Source: Ulva prolifera (taxonomy: Eukaryota; Chlorophyta; Ulvophyceae; Ulvales; Ulvaceae). Taken from it: 64,000 nt of DNA. Each line of letters starts with the position of its first letter. Within the stretch, counting starts at the first letter, position 1. The stretch spans positions 2,452,501-2,516,500 of the forward strand of contig CM041197.1 in NCBI GenBank assembly GCA_023078555.1, in the 5' to 3' direction. The notes below the pieces were generated by a model. That model did not search any database. It was not told where the DNA came from and worked only from the letters and a program-made list of their open reading frames with translations. The position numbers were made by a program, and so were the translations under genes. Of this stretch, positions 12,501-24,500 are shown piece after piece.

Positions 12501-15500
12501 ATCAGTCATACGTTGGCGAGCCTGATGCGAGCCTGCTCATGTCTGTCTGTCTGGGTATGAAACGTGCTGGCATCCATGATCATGAGACGAATAAGGGAAG
12601 TACACTGCTGCTCAAAAGTAATTCTGTGGCCACTGTCGGGGGTTGCAAATCGCCCGTCCCCTCTCGGTGAATTGGCTCGTGTTGTTGCATTCTGTGGCGC
12701 AAGTCAGAGTTTGCGGCAGCATGTTGCTTGGATGCCTCTTTCGGTCCCGGATTTCGGAGTTGTCAATGTCCAAATGGATACGGCTGTGTAATCATGCATA
12801 CATACATACATACTGTTCTTTTTTGGGGGCCACAGTGTGGGCTTGGAAGCGTACCTGACTGACTGCTTGCAGGGTAGCTGCAGCGACATCAGTGTTGACG
12901 TGCAGGCAGATGTGGAAGCGACTGTGGCAGCATGGAGTGTGTATGGTGGGTATGCCAAAGAGAAGGACGAGCTGCTGTCGTCGCAGTGGGCAGAGGTGCG
13001 TCTGCAGCTGCATCGGGTTGATGACTTCCTTGGCCGCTGGCTCAAGTCAGCATCTTCGATGGAAGCCTCTCCAATGAAGCTGACCCTGCTGCGGGAGCTA
13101 GACAGTTATCGTAGGTGCGTTCCCACTGCAGTAGTGTGTATGGCACATTGATGGCACGTACACTGTTCAACTATTGTGCCCATGCTGTGCCATGCTTTCT
13201 CCAATGTACGTGTGTCATGTACGCACACATGTATTCGCGCTCACATGGAGAGCGAATGGCTGCAATGCAGGACTGCGCAGCCGTCGAAGCATTGCCACAC
13301 TCTGTCGAAGCATCCAGGCCACAAAATGCGCGTGCGCATGGAAACTCAAAACCAGCACCAGCTTACCTGGCCCCAAGCTGCTGTGTGCAACAAAAAAACA
13401 TTCACATATGTGTGCTGTAGCTCTGGCAGTGAGTGGCACTTCATGGACACTGAGTCTCAATAATGTGACAAGAATGCTGGATGCTTGATGCAGGGTGGTT
13501 CCCCATCTGGGCCTGTTGCGGGGGACCAATTGGGAGACCAAACATTGGCAGTCATTGCTGTCCCTCCTCAGCCTCAGCCGCAAGACCAAGGACACACTTA
13601 CACTCAGTGATCTCCTCAAAGCGGCTGATACCATCACTGCTAACTTGGACAAGATTCGAAGCCTCGATGCACAGGCACAAAGCGAAGGCATCATCCGCAA
13701 GGCCCTCGATGAGCTGGACTTGTGGGGCTTCCAGCGCAAGTTCTCACTGCTGCAGGCCAAGGACTCGTCTGGCTCGTCGGTATGATATCCTGCATATGAA
13801 CAGCAGACTAGCTAGCTCGCTCAATGTTTCTGGCAGACTGGCTAGCAGTCATAAGCTAACCAGGTGCCTAGCTAGAGAAGTCTGCTTATGCTTTTGACTT
13901 CTTGAACACTGCACCTCCACAGGGGAAGTTCCTGGGTCATTGGGAAGCTCTCCTGTGGCTGAAGCAGTTTCCTGTGCGGTGCATCCACATGAATATGGAT
14001 GCAGAGACGTCCCAGCCTGTGGTGATGTGCCAGTTGCCCTCGCCCTTACGATGAATTCTGCCTCTCTGTGCTGCGAGCAATTGCCTTGCTAGGGTTCCAG
14101 ACCTGGCATGACGTCCGATCAGAAATCGTCATTTTTGCTCTCGCTGCCATCTCTTCTCCCTTTCAATAACCACGCAACCGTCCGCACTTTTGCCTGTGTG
14201 TGGAGCGCCTTGGGCCATGCAGGTGCCACTGGTGCGTGAATGGAGAGAGATGGTGACTGAAGTCAGTGACCAGCAGAGCATGGCAGCATCGCTTCAGCAG
14301 AGCCCCTACTTCGCCATGTTCCGCGACCAGATCGAAGGCTGGGTCAAGCGCCTTGCGACGCTGCAGGAGGGCCTGGGCAGCATGGCCATGGTGCAGCGCA
14401 AGTGGGTGTACTTAGAGCCCATCTTTGCGCGGGGGGCCCTGCCCAACCAGGCCTCACGTTTCCGCCAGGTGCTTGCCCTGTGCTCTCATCAATCGCTTTG
14501 TTGGTTGTCCTTCATCGGTGCGGTCTGACACACGTTGCAGATATGAGGAGGTCAAACTTGCTCACTGCCAGACAGCCAAGTCCGTTGAAATCGTGCTGCA
14601 GCCTGGGGCTGCTTTATGGCTGCTGCCAAGGAGCTAACGACATGGCCATGTGCAGGTGGATGAGTCCTTCAGGCATGTGGTCAATGGGATCGCAGCGGAT
14701 CCGCTGTTGCGGACATTCTCCGAGGTGCCTGACATCCAGGCCAAGTTGGAGGGCATGCTACACCAGCTCGATGCTTGCCAGACCGCCCTGCTGGAGTTCT
14801 TGGAGGCAAAGCGCTCGCTATTTCCACGGTAAGCCTGACATGCCTTACATCCATTTGCATGCTTCACGGGCGTTGGTGTCTGCGCAAGACATCTGCTTGC
14901 GGCTTGGCAGAATACTGGTTCAGCTGACATCCATGCTCACTCGCTCAGAGCTTCCACAGATGACATGAATGACCATCACAATAGCACTTGGTCGCACTGT
15001 CAAATGCCTGCAGGTTCTATTTCCTGGGCGATGATGATCTGTTGGAGATCCTCGGCCAGCCAAACAACCCGGAGATCATCCAGGCTCACCTCAAGAAGCT
15101 CTTCGCTGGCATCCACAGCGTCACCCTCAATGAGAACACGATTGAGGGCATCAATTCGGTCGAGGGGGAGGTCGTGCCGCTTCCATCACCAGTCCAGGTA
15201 TGGTCGCTCTGAATCTGGCCATTTGGTACCTGGCAAAAGCCCAACTGGAGCCTCCACACCGTGTGCCACTGCGGCAGCCTGCACCCATAGTGGACATAAA
15301 CACCGTGGGAACTGGTTAACAGCTGCTCGGGGTGGCGTAGGTGTCTGCAGTGGTCGAGGCATGGCTCGGCGACGTCACGTCCAGCATGCGTGGCGCACTC
15401 CAGGCGCTCGTCCCTGCAGCGCTCGACCAGGCCACCACCTGCGACTGGGACAGCCAGCCCTCACAGGTGCTTGGCCTCGCAGAGGAGCTCAGCTTTACCA

Positions 15501-18500
15501 GGGTGCGGCCCTTCTCCAGTCGACTCTCAGTTGCATATCGAGGGACCAAGAGGGTGACAACGCGATCACACACTACCGGGGAAGATCACAAATGTAGTTA
15601 CCTACTTCAAGCCATGGCTAAGTGAACTCGTGGATGTAGCTGGTCAGGGTGATGGTGCACAGGCTGGACCCAGCTGGAACATACGATGGGCACAGCAGCT
15701 TGCGAGACACCCATACGAGCATCAGCGGCCTGCCTTGCTGCAGGCCACATCGGCCCATCCCGCTGCCACAAACCACGTCGCCGTTGTCAATGGCCATGGG
15801 TTAAAGCACATACACACATGTGGCCGAATCCAGTACCCTTCCTGCGTGACCCATGTCAGGGTGTTGGTCTGGTTTGGGTCGCCCCCGATCTCCTGATGTC
15901 GGGATTTTGCAAATCGGGCCCGATAAATCGGGATTTCTTTGGACAAATCCGGATAAGAAAATCGATTTTTGGTGTATGTGGCCACTGCAAGGGCATCCGC
16001 CCCAGTGGCTGTTGGCGTCGTCCTTTGCCGGCCAGTGTCCCCACTCCACATGTGGAGCTGTAGGAGGCGGAGGAGAGCATTGCTGCGGGCACGCTGCCGG
16101 CGCTCGCGGCGCGCGTCGACAGCCGCCTTGCCGGCATCACCGCGCACGACCTCAGCGCGCGCCGCCTGCCGCAGCTCAAGGCCGCAGCCCTCGTGCTCGA
16201 CGTCATCCACCACCGCGACGTCGCCGCCGCGCTCGCCGCGGAGCGCGCGGCCGCCGTGTCCGACTGGGCGTGGCAGCGGCAGCTGCGGTACTACGGCCGC
16301 GGCGCCACGGCGGCCGTGGCGGTGGCGATGGTGGACGCGGAATTCGAGTACACGTGGGAGTACCAGGGCAACGCCCCGAAGCTGGTGTACACGCCGCTGA
16401 CGGACCGGTGCTACCTGACGCTGACGCAGGGCATGGCTCTGGGGTACGGCGGGAACCCGTACGGGCCTGCCGGGACTGGCAAGACGGAGTCCGTCAAGGC
16501 TCTGGGGCAGGTACGGCGCCGGCGTGGCGTGTTTGCCTGCTGTTGGGGCGGAGAAGAAGTGTGCAAGCTCGGATCGGCGTGCGCTGGTGCAGTCTGCGCT
16601 GCATGCATACGCATGGCAGCGCATGGTCGGGTCATCGATACCCCTTGGCACAGATACCCCAGATCCACCGCGTGGAAGAGCTCTGCCTGGGGACCGTGAA
16701 CCTCTGCGTGAATCCCGGAGTCCAGGCCGCCAACATCGCTGGTAGTGGATAGAATAGGTCACCGGGCGCACGGACGTGCAGACTGAAAAGTGCCAGCCAG
16801 CACTGACCACGTCCCACATGCAGGCGATGGGCAGGCAGGTGCTGGTGTTCAACTGCGACGAGGAGTTTGACTTCCGCGCGATCGGCCGCATCTTCTTCGG
16901 CCTGCTGCGCTGCGGCGCCTGGGGCTGCTTCGATGAGTTCAACCGCCTCGAGGAGACCGTTTTGTCCGCGGTGTCGCAGCAGATCCAGCTCATCCAGAGC
17001 GCGCTGCGGGAGCGCTCCCCGTCCGTCACCTTCCTCGACGCCGCCTGCACCATCGACCACAACGCCGGCCTCTTTGTGACGCTCAACCCCGCCGGCAAGG
17101 GCTACGCCGGCCGCTCGAAGCTGCCGGACAACCTCAAGGCGCTGTTCCGCAGCGTGGCGATGGCGGCGCCGGACGACGAGGTCATCGCGGAGGTGCTGCT
17201 GCTGGCGGAGGGCTTCCGGGCGGCGCGGGAGTGCGGGAGCGCGCTCGTGACGCTGTTCACGCTCTCGCGCCAGCTGCTCTCGCAGCAGCGGCACTACGAC
17301 TGGGGCCTGCGCTCGCTGAAGACGATCCTCACGGCTGCAGGTGCGTCTGTTGCTGCGATACACTTGCGGGTGCTCGATGTCGAGTGGGCGTGTGATGCGA
17401 TGCTGTTCTGCTGTGGATGCCTGCAGCAACACGACGCGAGAAACAGATGCATGCAGCTTCCATGCGTGTGAGCTGTCTATGCACAGCGAAAACATAGGCC
17501 CTCTCCAAGACGAATCATTGTCCCTGGTTCAAGCAGTGTGTCGGTGGCATGTACTCGAACACCGGCGCAGGCAGTCAACGTGCTCTGGAAGGATGCCGCA
17601 TTGATGCTGTGCCATGAACTGCGGTTTGATTTGACCCAGGGGACCAGTGTGACCTGCACTGTTTCCACGTCCAGGCCACCGTGTCTGCACAGCAGCTTAG
17701 GATTGCACACGCGCTGCCAGCCAGTCGGACTGCATTTCGTGTCGTTGCAGGCAGCATGAGGAGGGCAGAGGTGGCAGCCAGCGCTGACTCAGAGGGCACC
17801 CTGTCCCCGGCCGCCGAGGCGCGCCTGCTGGTGCGGGCGGTGCGCAGCTCCAAGCTGCCGTCGCTCACCGCCGAGGACGCCTGCCTGTTTGCCGACCTCG
17901 TCGGTGACGTGTGGCCCGGCGTGGGCCCATGCGATGGGGGGGGTGGGGACCTCCAGGAGGCGCTGCGGGTGTGTGCAGCCGCAGAGCGCCTCACTGACGA
18001 GCCTGAGCAGGTGCGCCCCTGGTAGACCAACTGATACATGTTTGGGAACTTTTGATGATCGGAGTATCTGTGCATCTAGGTCGCCGTGTTTATAGTTTCT
18101 TGTTCATGGTCCTCACACGCCTGATCCGTGGCTGTCAGGACAATGTCGCTGTTTTTGAATCAATTGGGGACCACTTCTGTTTCTATCACATAAATGATGT
18201 ACCTTCACTAATCGCCTGTGCTGGCTCTGTGTTAGCATGTTGTGGGGTCTGCAAGTGGGTCGTTGACCCCTACGTGTGGACAGGGCATGTTAGGGGTGTG
18301 CATCGGTCCCATCATGTATCTTCACAATGCACACGGTGCTCCTGCAGACTGGCATCCAAGTATACATTTATACCTGGATCTGGCCTCCGTTTCATCGTGT
18401 GCCGCAATTCCGTGAGGTTTCAGCTGTACCGTTGAGTGCCAGTGCCGCTGGTCGCCCCACTGCTTCTAAAGCCTTACACCACTCACAACAATCCGGTAAA

Positions 18501-21500
18501 GAGGTGTCCTCGGGACCAACATGCCATAGTTGTCATGTCACTTTGTCCTTGTAACACACCCACACGCAGCAGAGGTACACAGCCGGGTCGCCAAGCTCAG
18601 TCTCCGAGCGGTACGGGTGTACAGGTCGCCAAGATGGTGCAGCTGCATCAGTGCCGCGAGCAGCGCATGGGTGTCATTCTGATGGGCCCGGCGGGCTCTG
18701 GCAAGACGACGCTGTGGCGCACGCTCGCGGCAGCCTACAGCCGCCTCGGCCGCGGGCCTGTCATCTTCACGCTCAACCCCAAGGCCATGCCGCGCAAGCA
18801 GCTGCTTGGGTACATGGATGCAGACACCCGGTGCGCTCCACAATCTGAGCCGGCGATTGTATTGTTTGCGTGAGCCTGTCTGCATTGTTGATGTCGACAG
18901 GAAGAACCATGCTGTGCCGCAGCGGATCACGAAGTTCCCACTACTACACTGTGATGTTGTGCCAAGCACTATCAACACAGTTGATCGTGCACACACCCAC
19001 CTGCTCCTCCATGGGCACGGCTGCCACTTGCTCACAACTCTCTACGCCATGGCATGCACAGTGTGGCTGCCAAGCACCCATATGCTTTGAAGCCACCCTG
19101 CCATGGCATAGCCCTACCACGCTTGTGGCATCGCTACAGTCTGGACGCCGACGTCTGTGCCGGGCAACTGCAGGGAATGGACGGATGGTGTGTTGACGGC
19201 GTGCATCCGCCAGGCGGCCAAGGAGCCCCTGGAGCAGCTCGTGTGGATTGTGTGTGACGGCAACATCGACCCCGAGTGGGTCGAGGCGCTCAACTCGGTG
19301 CTGGACGACAACCGCCTCCTCACGATGCCCAACGGCGAGCGCGTGCAGCTCACCCGCAACGTCACCTTCCTCTTCGAGTGTGACAGCCTCCGCTTCGCGT
19401 CCCCCGCGACCGTCTCCCGCTGCGCCGTCATCTACACCAGCACCGGCACGCACGCCGGCGGCCTGGATGGCCTTGCGGCCCGCATCGCGGCGCCGCTGCA
19501 CGGCGACGGCGAGGCCCACGCGTGGGCGCTGGGGGCGCTGCCGCAGGTTCTGGCGTGGCTTGAGGCGCACCCGGGGGCCGCCGCGGCCTCCGCGCCGGCC
19601 GCCGCGGTCGCCGCGGCGGCGACCGTCGCGCTGCGTGAGGCTGGCGGTGGTGGCGCGGCGGCGTGCCGTGCGGTTGCGGCGGCGCTGCGGCCGCAGGCGG
19701 GGGAGCGTGCGGCGTTTCTAGCTGCGGCGGAGGAGTGGTGTGGGGGGGTGTCTGCGTGGGGGCCACAGCCCGGGGAGGACCCCGTGCGGGCCCTGGAGGC
19801 GCTGCGGCCACAGGACGCCGGCATTGGGTCGGTACAGGGGGTGCAGCGGGGGCCGCAGGTGGTGATGACGCGAGGGCTGCAGGACTGTCTCGCTGTGGCT
19901 GTGCCTTGGTTCAAGGAGGCTCTGCCCATGCTGCTGGTGGGGCCACTCGGCAGCGGCAAGCGGTCGCTTGTGGAGATGGCCCTGGCGCACCTGCCTGGCA
20001 CGCTGCGTGCAGATGTGTTCTGCAACATGCAGACGCAGGCCGAGGACGTCATCAACAAGATTCTGCAGGTGTGATTCCACTCTGCTGTTGTCGCAGCTCC
20101 GACCCATTGCGCAGTCAGCAAAGAACGTTGTATACTGACTGGCCTCACACACAACTGTGCATTCAAGACTGTGTTTAGAAGGACCCCGCGAGCACTCGTT
20201 CAATGTCTTGCGCAATCACTGTGGCTCCAGTCCGCTTTGTATCACGGACATGAACCACTGCAGGTTTGCGGCAAACCGGTGACGAGTGGGAATCAGAAGG
20301 TCCTCCAGCCGCCAGGTAGTGCCAAGCTGGTTGTGGTCGTCCACGACATCGACCTCGTGCGCCCCGACAAATACGCCACCGCCGAGCTCCTCGCCTTTCT
20401 CGAGCACGCACTGCAGCACGGCGGCTTCTACGACGGCCACCTCGACTTCGTCGCCCTCTGCCGCACGCAGTTCATCGCGACCGCAGGCGCCACGGCGGCC
20501 GACGGCGCCGTCGCGCTGCCGCCGCGCCTCGCGCGCTCCCTCCATACCCTCGCGATGGCCCCCCCGGCCCCCGCCGAGGCCGCCAACGCGCTCCTCCCCC
20601 GCGCACAGGCCGCCGCCTCCGGGCCGGCGGCGCCGCCGCCGGCACGGATCACCACAGCGCTGCTGCAGCTGCTCGCGGCGTTTGCGGACGCGTTTCCGAG
20701 CCATGCTGCGGAGCATTACGGCGTGTCGCTGCATGACGCTGCTGCGCTGCTCGACGCGTTGCCGCTGTATGACTGGGGGGACGGCGCCGCTGGCGTGTCG
20801 TCGGCGCTGCAGAATGAGGCTCGGATTCGCTTCCAGTGCCGCCTGCGGACTGCATCGGAGCGCGCGCGCTTTGAGGGGCTCCTGCAGGAGTTCGGCGGGG
20901 CGCTCGGCGCCGGCTGTGCGGGCGGAGGTGATGACGCGGTGTACACCACGCTGGGCTCGTCTGCGGGCGAGCATGTGAGCTGCGGCGAAGAGGCGAGACG
21001 GCTGTGCCGCTGGGGCCTCTCTGACTTCAAGGACCTGGTGCGCACGCTGTGCACCGAACAAGATGCCTTGGCAATACCAGGGCTGCGTGTGGCCCGACGA
21101 AAGGTCTGCCTGGAGCCGGGCTGAATCCATCGAGTGCTGATCACGAAAACAGTGTGTGCAATCCCTCGGCATGCTGTTCATCTCTTTGGAGGAGGCGGAA
21201 TGCTCACGCCAGGTAGTTTCAATTCACAGAAATCAGGCCAACTGGTACCCGATCACAGAAACAGGGCGGAGGTTGCAATCAAGCGCATGTCCGCCCCTAC
21301 GGCCTCACATGACGGATCTTAAAAGTCTTCGTAAAGTATGGTCATCGAGTGGCACGATAGCAGAGCAGGAAATCTGTGTATCCGATGCTGCACATTGCAT
21401 GGGAGACATTGAAGGCCCCACGAACACTGCATCTTGTGCACGTTGCCAAATACACATGCACCATGTCTGTGACACGATCACAGCTTATGTGGCCAGTAGC

Positions 21501-24500
21501 ACCTCTGTACATGCAAGCACCTCATGTGCGTCGGCACAAATGTCATTTGCCATTCATGGCTGATGACAATTCACCATCGCCCGGTAGCGGCAGCGCCTGT
21601 CTCGTGCCAGGCACCCCGCCTTGTTTTGCGGCTGCCTGTTTGAGGGCGCACCGCGTCAGGGACCGGTGGTGCTGCGCAGGTCGACGAGAAGCGGCGCCGC
21701 TTCGAGCGCGACGTGCGGCCACTGCAGGACCTGCACCTCACGCGCCCCGCCCTCGCCGCCGTGGCCACCCTCGACGCCGTCCTCTCCCGGCCCCGCGGCT
21801 CCGCCCTCCTGCTCGGCCGCTGCGGCGCCTCAAGCCGGGGCCTCGTCGAGCTGACTGCGTACGCACAGCGCGCCACCCTCCGCGCCCCGGCGTGCGTCGC
21901 GGGCTTCTCGCTGCGCCACTTCCGCGCGTTCCTGCGGGAGTGCCTGTGCAGCGCGGCAGTGGAGGGCACGCGGGTGGTGGTGCTGGTGGAGGAGCACCAC
22001 CTGGTGGTGGAGGATGTGCTCGCGTGCCTGAACTCGCTGTTGGCCGGCGGGGAGGTGCCGGGCCTGTTCCCGCCGGAGGAGCTGGAAAAGGCGTTGGCGG
22101 CGCTGAAGGAGCGCGGCGGCGAGGCGCTGCCGTTGACGGGAGGCCCTGCGGCGCTCGCGGCCGCGTTCACGCACCGTGTCCAGCAGGTCTGCTGCGACCC
22201 TCCACTTGTGTTGCATTGCGCCAGTGGCTGATTCACGTACCGCTGTGTGCTGGTGTATCTGTCATGTTCAGTTGGTGTGGCGGCATGAACACCTGGAAAC
22301 ATCCGGAGAGCGTGTGACAAGGCGACATCGCAAAACTCGCACGGCGTCGCCCTGCGCTGCAATGATCACACATGCGTGTTGGCGGTCCCCAGCAGCATGC
22401 GGAGGATGCTGCAATGATGCAGCAGCCAAAGTTAACATCGCAATGTCGGCTGCAGAACTTGCGGGTGGCGCTGTGTCTGAATCCAGACACGCCAGCGCTG
22501 GCAAAGCGCCTCGAGGCCAACCCTGCACTCCTCTCCGGCACGACCGCCATCTGGCTGGACGGCGGCGGCGCCGAGCAGCAGCTGGCGGTAGCGGCCGCGG
22601 GCATGAGTGATGCTGCGCCGGCGCTGGAATCCGGGTGCGCGGAGGACGCAGACAGCTTGACGGCAACGCTGCAAGGCCTGCACAGCGCCGCGGACCAGGT
22701 CTCGCGCACGGCGCCGCACCACTTTGCTGCCCTGCTGCGGCAGTGCCTGCATATCTTTGCCATGAAGAAAGCCGAGACTCTGGAACAGATTGACTTCTTA
22801 CAGGTACTCCTCGCACCACGCTGCCTTTGTCGACTTGCTCGATGGCCGTGAGGCTGTGTTTGCAGCTTGTGAATGTTGAATGTTTTGACTCAGCATCTTC
22901 CAAATGTACTACATTCCACTGCATTATGGACATGACCTCAGGCCATTGCGTAGCAGAACATCAAAACAGAATGGATAGTATTGCTCTGGATGTCGCCAGG
23001 GTTGATCTTGCCATGCAACGGCTCACACCGGGTGGCCTGCTTCACTCAGTTGGCACAACGCACTGCGGTGCTAGGGCTAACTGTTGTATGGCCACAGTGT
23101 GTGTTGTTATGTTATGAGATGTATGTGTTGCACGTGCAGGGTGGCCTGACGAAGCTCGCAGAGGCAGAGGAGGCCGTGGATGCTCTGAACCGTGAGGCGG
23201 AGGGCCAGCGGCGGCTGCTGACCGACAAGCAGCGGGAGGTCGCGGCGGCGATGGCGGCGATCGAGGACGCGATGGAGGCCGCCGGCAGCCGCAAGACGGA
23301 GGTGGAGCAGCTGTCACAGCAGCAGGAGCTCGAGCACAAGGCTGCCACCAAGCGCAAGGTCCGCCTCTACCCACAGCTGTGCACCAGTGTTGGGTCGCTT
23401 CGCAGCATTTCCAGGGCTGCCACCCAGAAATTATACCTGAATACTTGGAATTATTAAATATGATCGGGCGCGACGACCCAACACTGCTGTACACACCTCT
23501 CACGCAATGGATCCAATTTGATACCACCAAATGTACCCAGCAGCCGCCGAGCCGCATGATGCGGTCTGAGCTGAACAAATAGGAACCAGGCCGTTGAAGT
23601 GTGAGAGTCAAGGAGAGGGTTTGATGCTCTGGTGATTAGCCATTACGGAAATCATTGGCTGTGACGGTGATTGTGTCGCGCTCTGTGGAGGACACCCATA
23701 CGCCAATTCAATGTTTTATACAAGCCACTGGGCCCCTGCATGGTGGAGCACCAAGGCAGACTGCAAAGCAAAGTATACAGAAGCATTGACTTGCATGTGG
23801 CAGTCACGCGTGGCGCATGTCCAGGCCGGCGTGGAGGCGCAGCTCAGCGAGGTCCAGCCGCTGATCGAGTCAGCACAGGCGGCCGTCGGCAGCCTCAAGC
23901 CGGAGCACCTGAGCGAGGTGCGCAGCCTGAAGGCACCGCCGGCGGCCATCCGCGACGTCCTCGAGGCCGTGCTGCGCCTCATGGGCGGCACCGACACGAG
24001 CTGGAACGCGATGAAGCGCTTCCTCGCGGCCGCCGGCGTGAAGGACCGCATCATGGCGTTTGACGCGGTTGCGATCACGCCGGCGGCGGCGGCGGCGGTG
24101 GAGGCGCTGCTGCGGGAGCGCGCGGACTCGTTCGACGCGGAGCGGATCTACCGCGTGTCGGTGGCTGCGGCGCCGCTTGCGGAGTGGGTGAAGGTGCGCT
24201 GCCGTGTCTGGGGCCGCCGCAGGCGTGTGCTGTGGCTAGGTGTGCTGTGGCTAGGTGTGCTGTAACTGGCACCAGTGCGCGGCCTCCAGTGTCTGCGTTC
24301 ACCGCAGCCTCCGATGCAATGGATCTTCCGGCGAACCTAGACAACAGGCCCAGTCGTCTTTTCTGTCCATCGGACTGCAGCAAAGTCAAGGGCAACGGAG
24401 GTCCGGTCGAAACAACATCGCTGGAGAGAAAAACCCAAAAGGGGGACGGGCAATGGCCACGTGCTCAATTCTCAAGTTCTGTTCATCGTTCCACCCCGCT

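Noticed and set aside
12793-12811. CATA microsatellite in a DHC1b intron
   Set aside because: Only about four units; ordinary intron simple sequence with no further significance.
15722-17098. Long minus-strand open frame (458 codons) opposite DHC1b AAA1
   Set aside because: It is the antisense of high-GC exons, where stops are rare. It has Arg/Pro-rich low-complexity content and crosses clear intron boundaries of the plus gene.
20216-21181. Minus-strand open frame (321 codons) opposite DHC1b AAA3
   Set aside because: Same GC-driven shadow effect. The plus strand encodes recognisable AAA3 sequence here.
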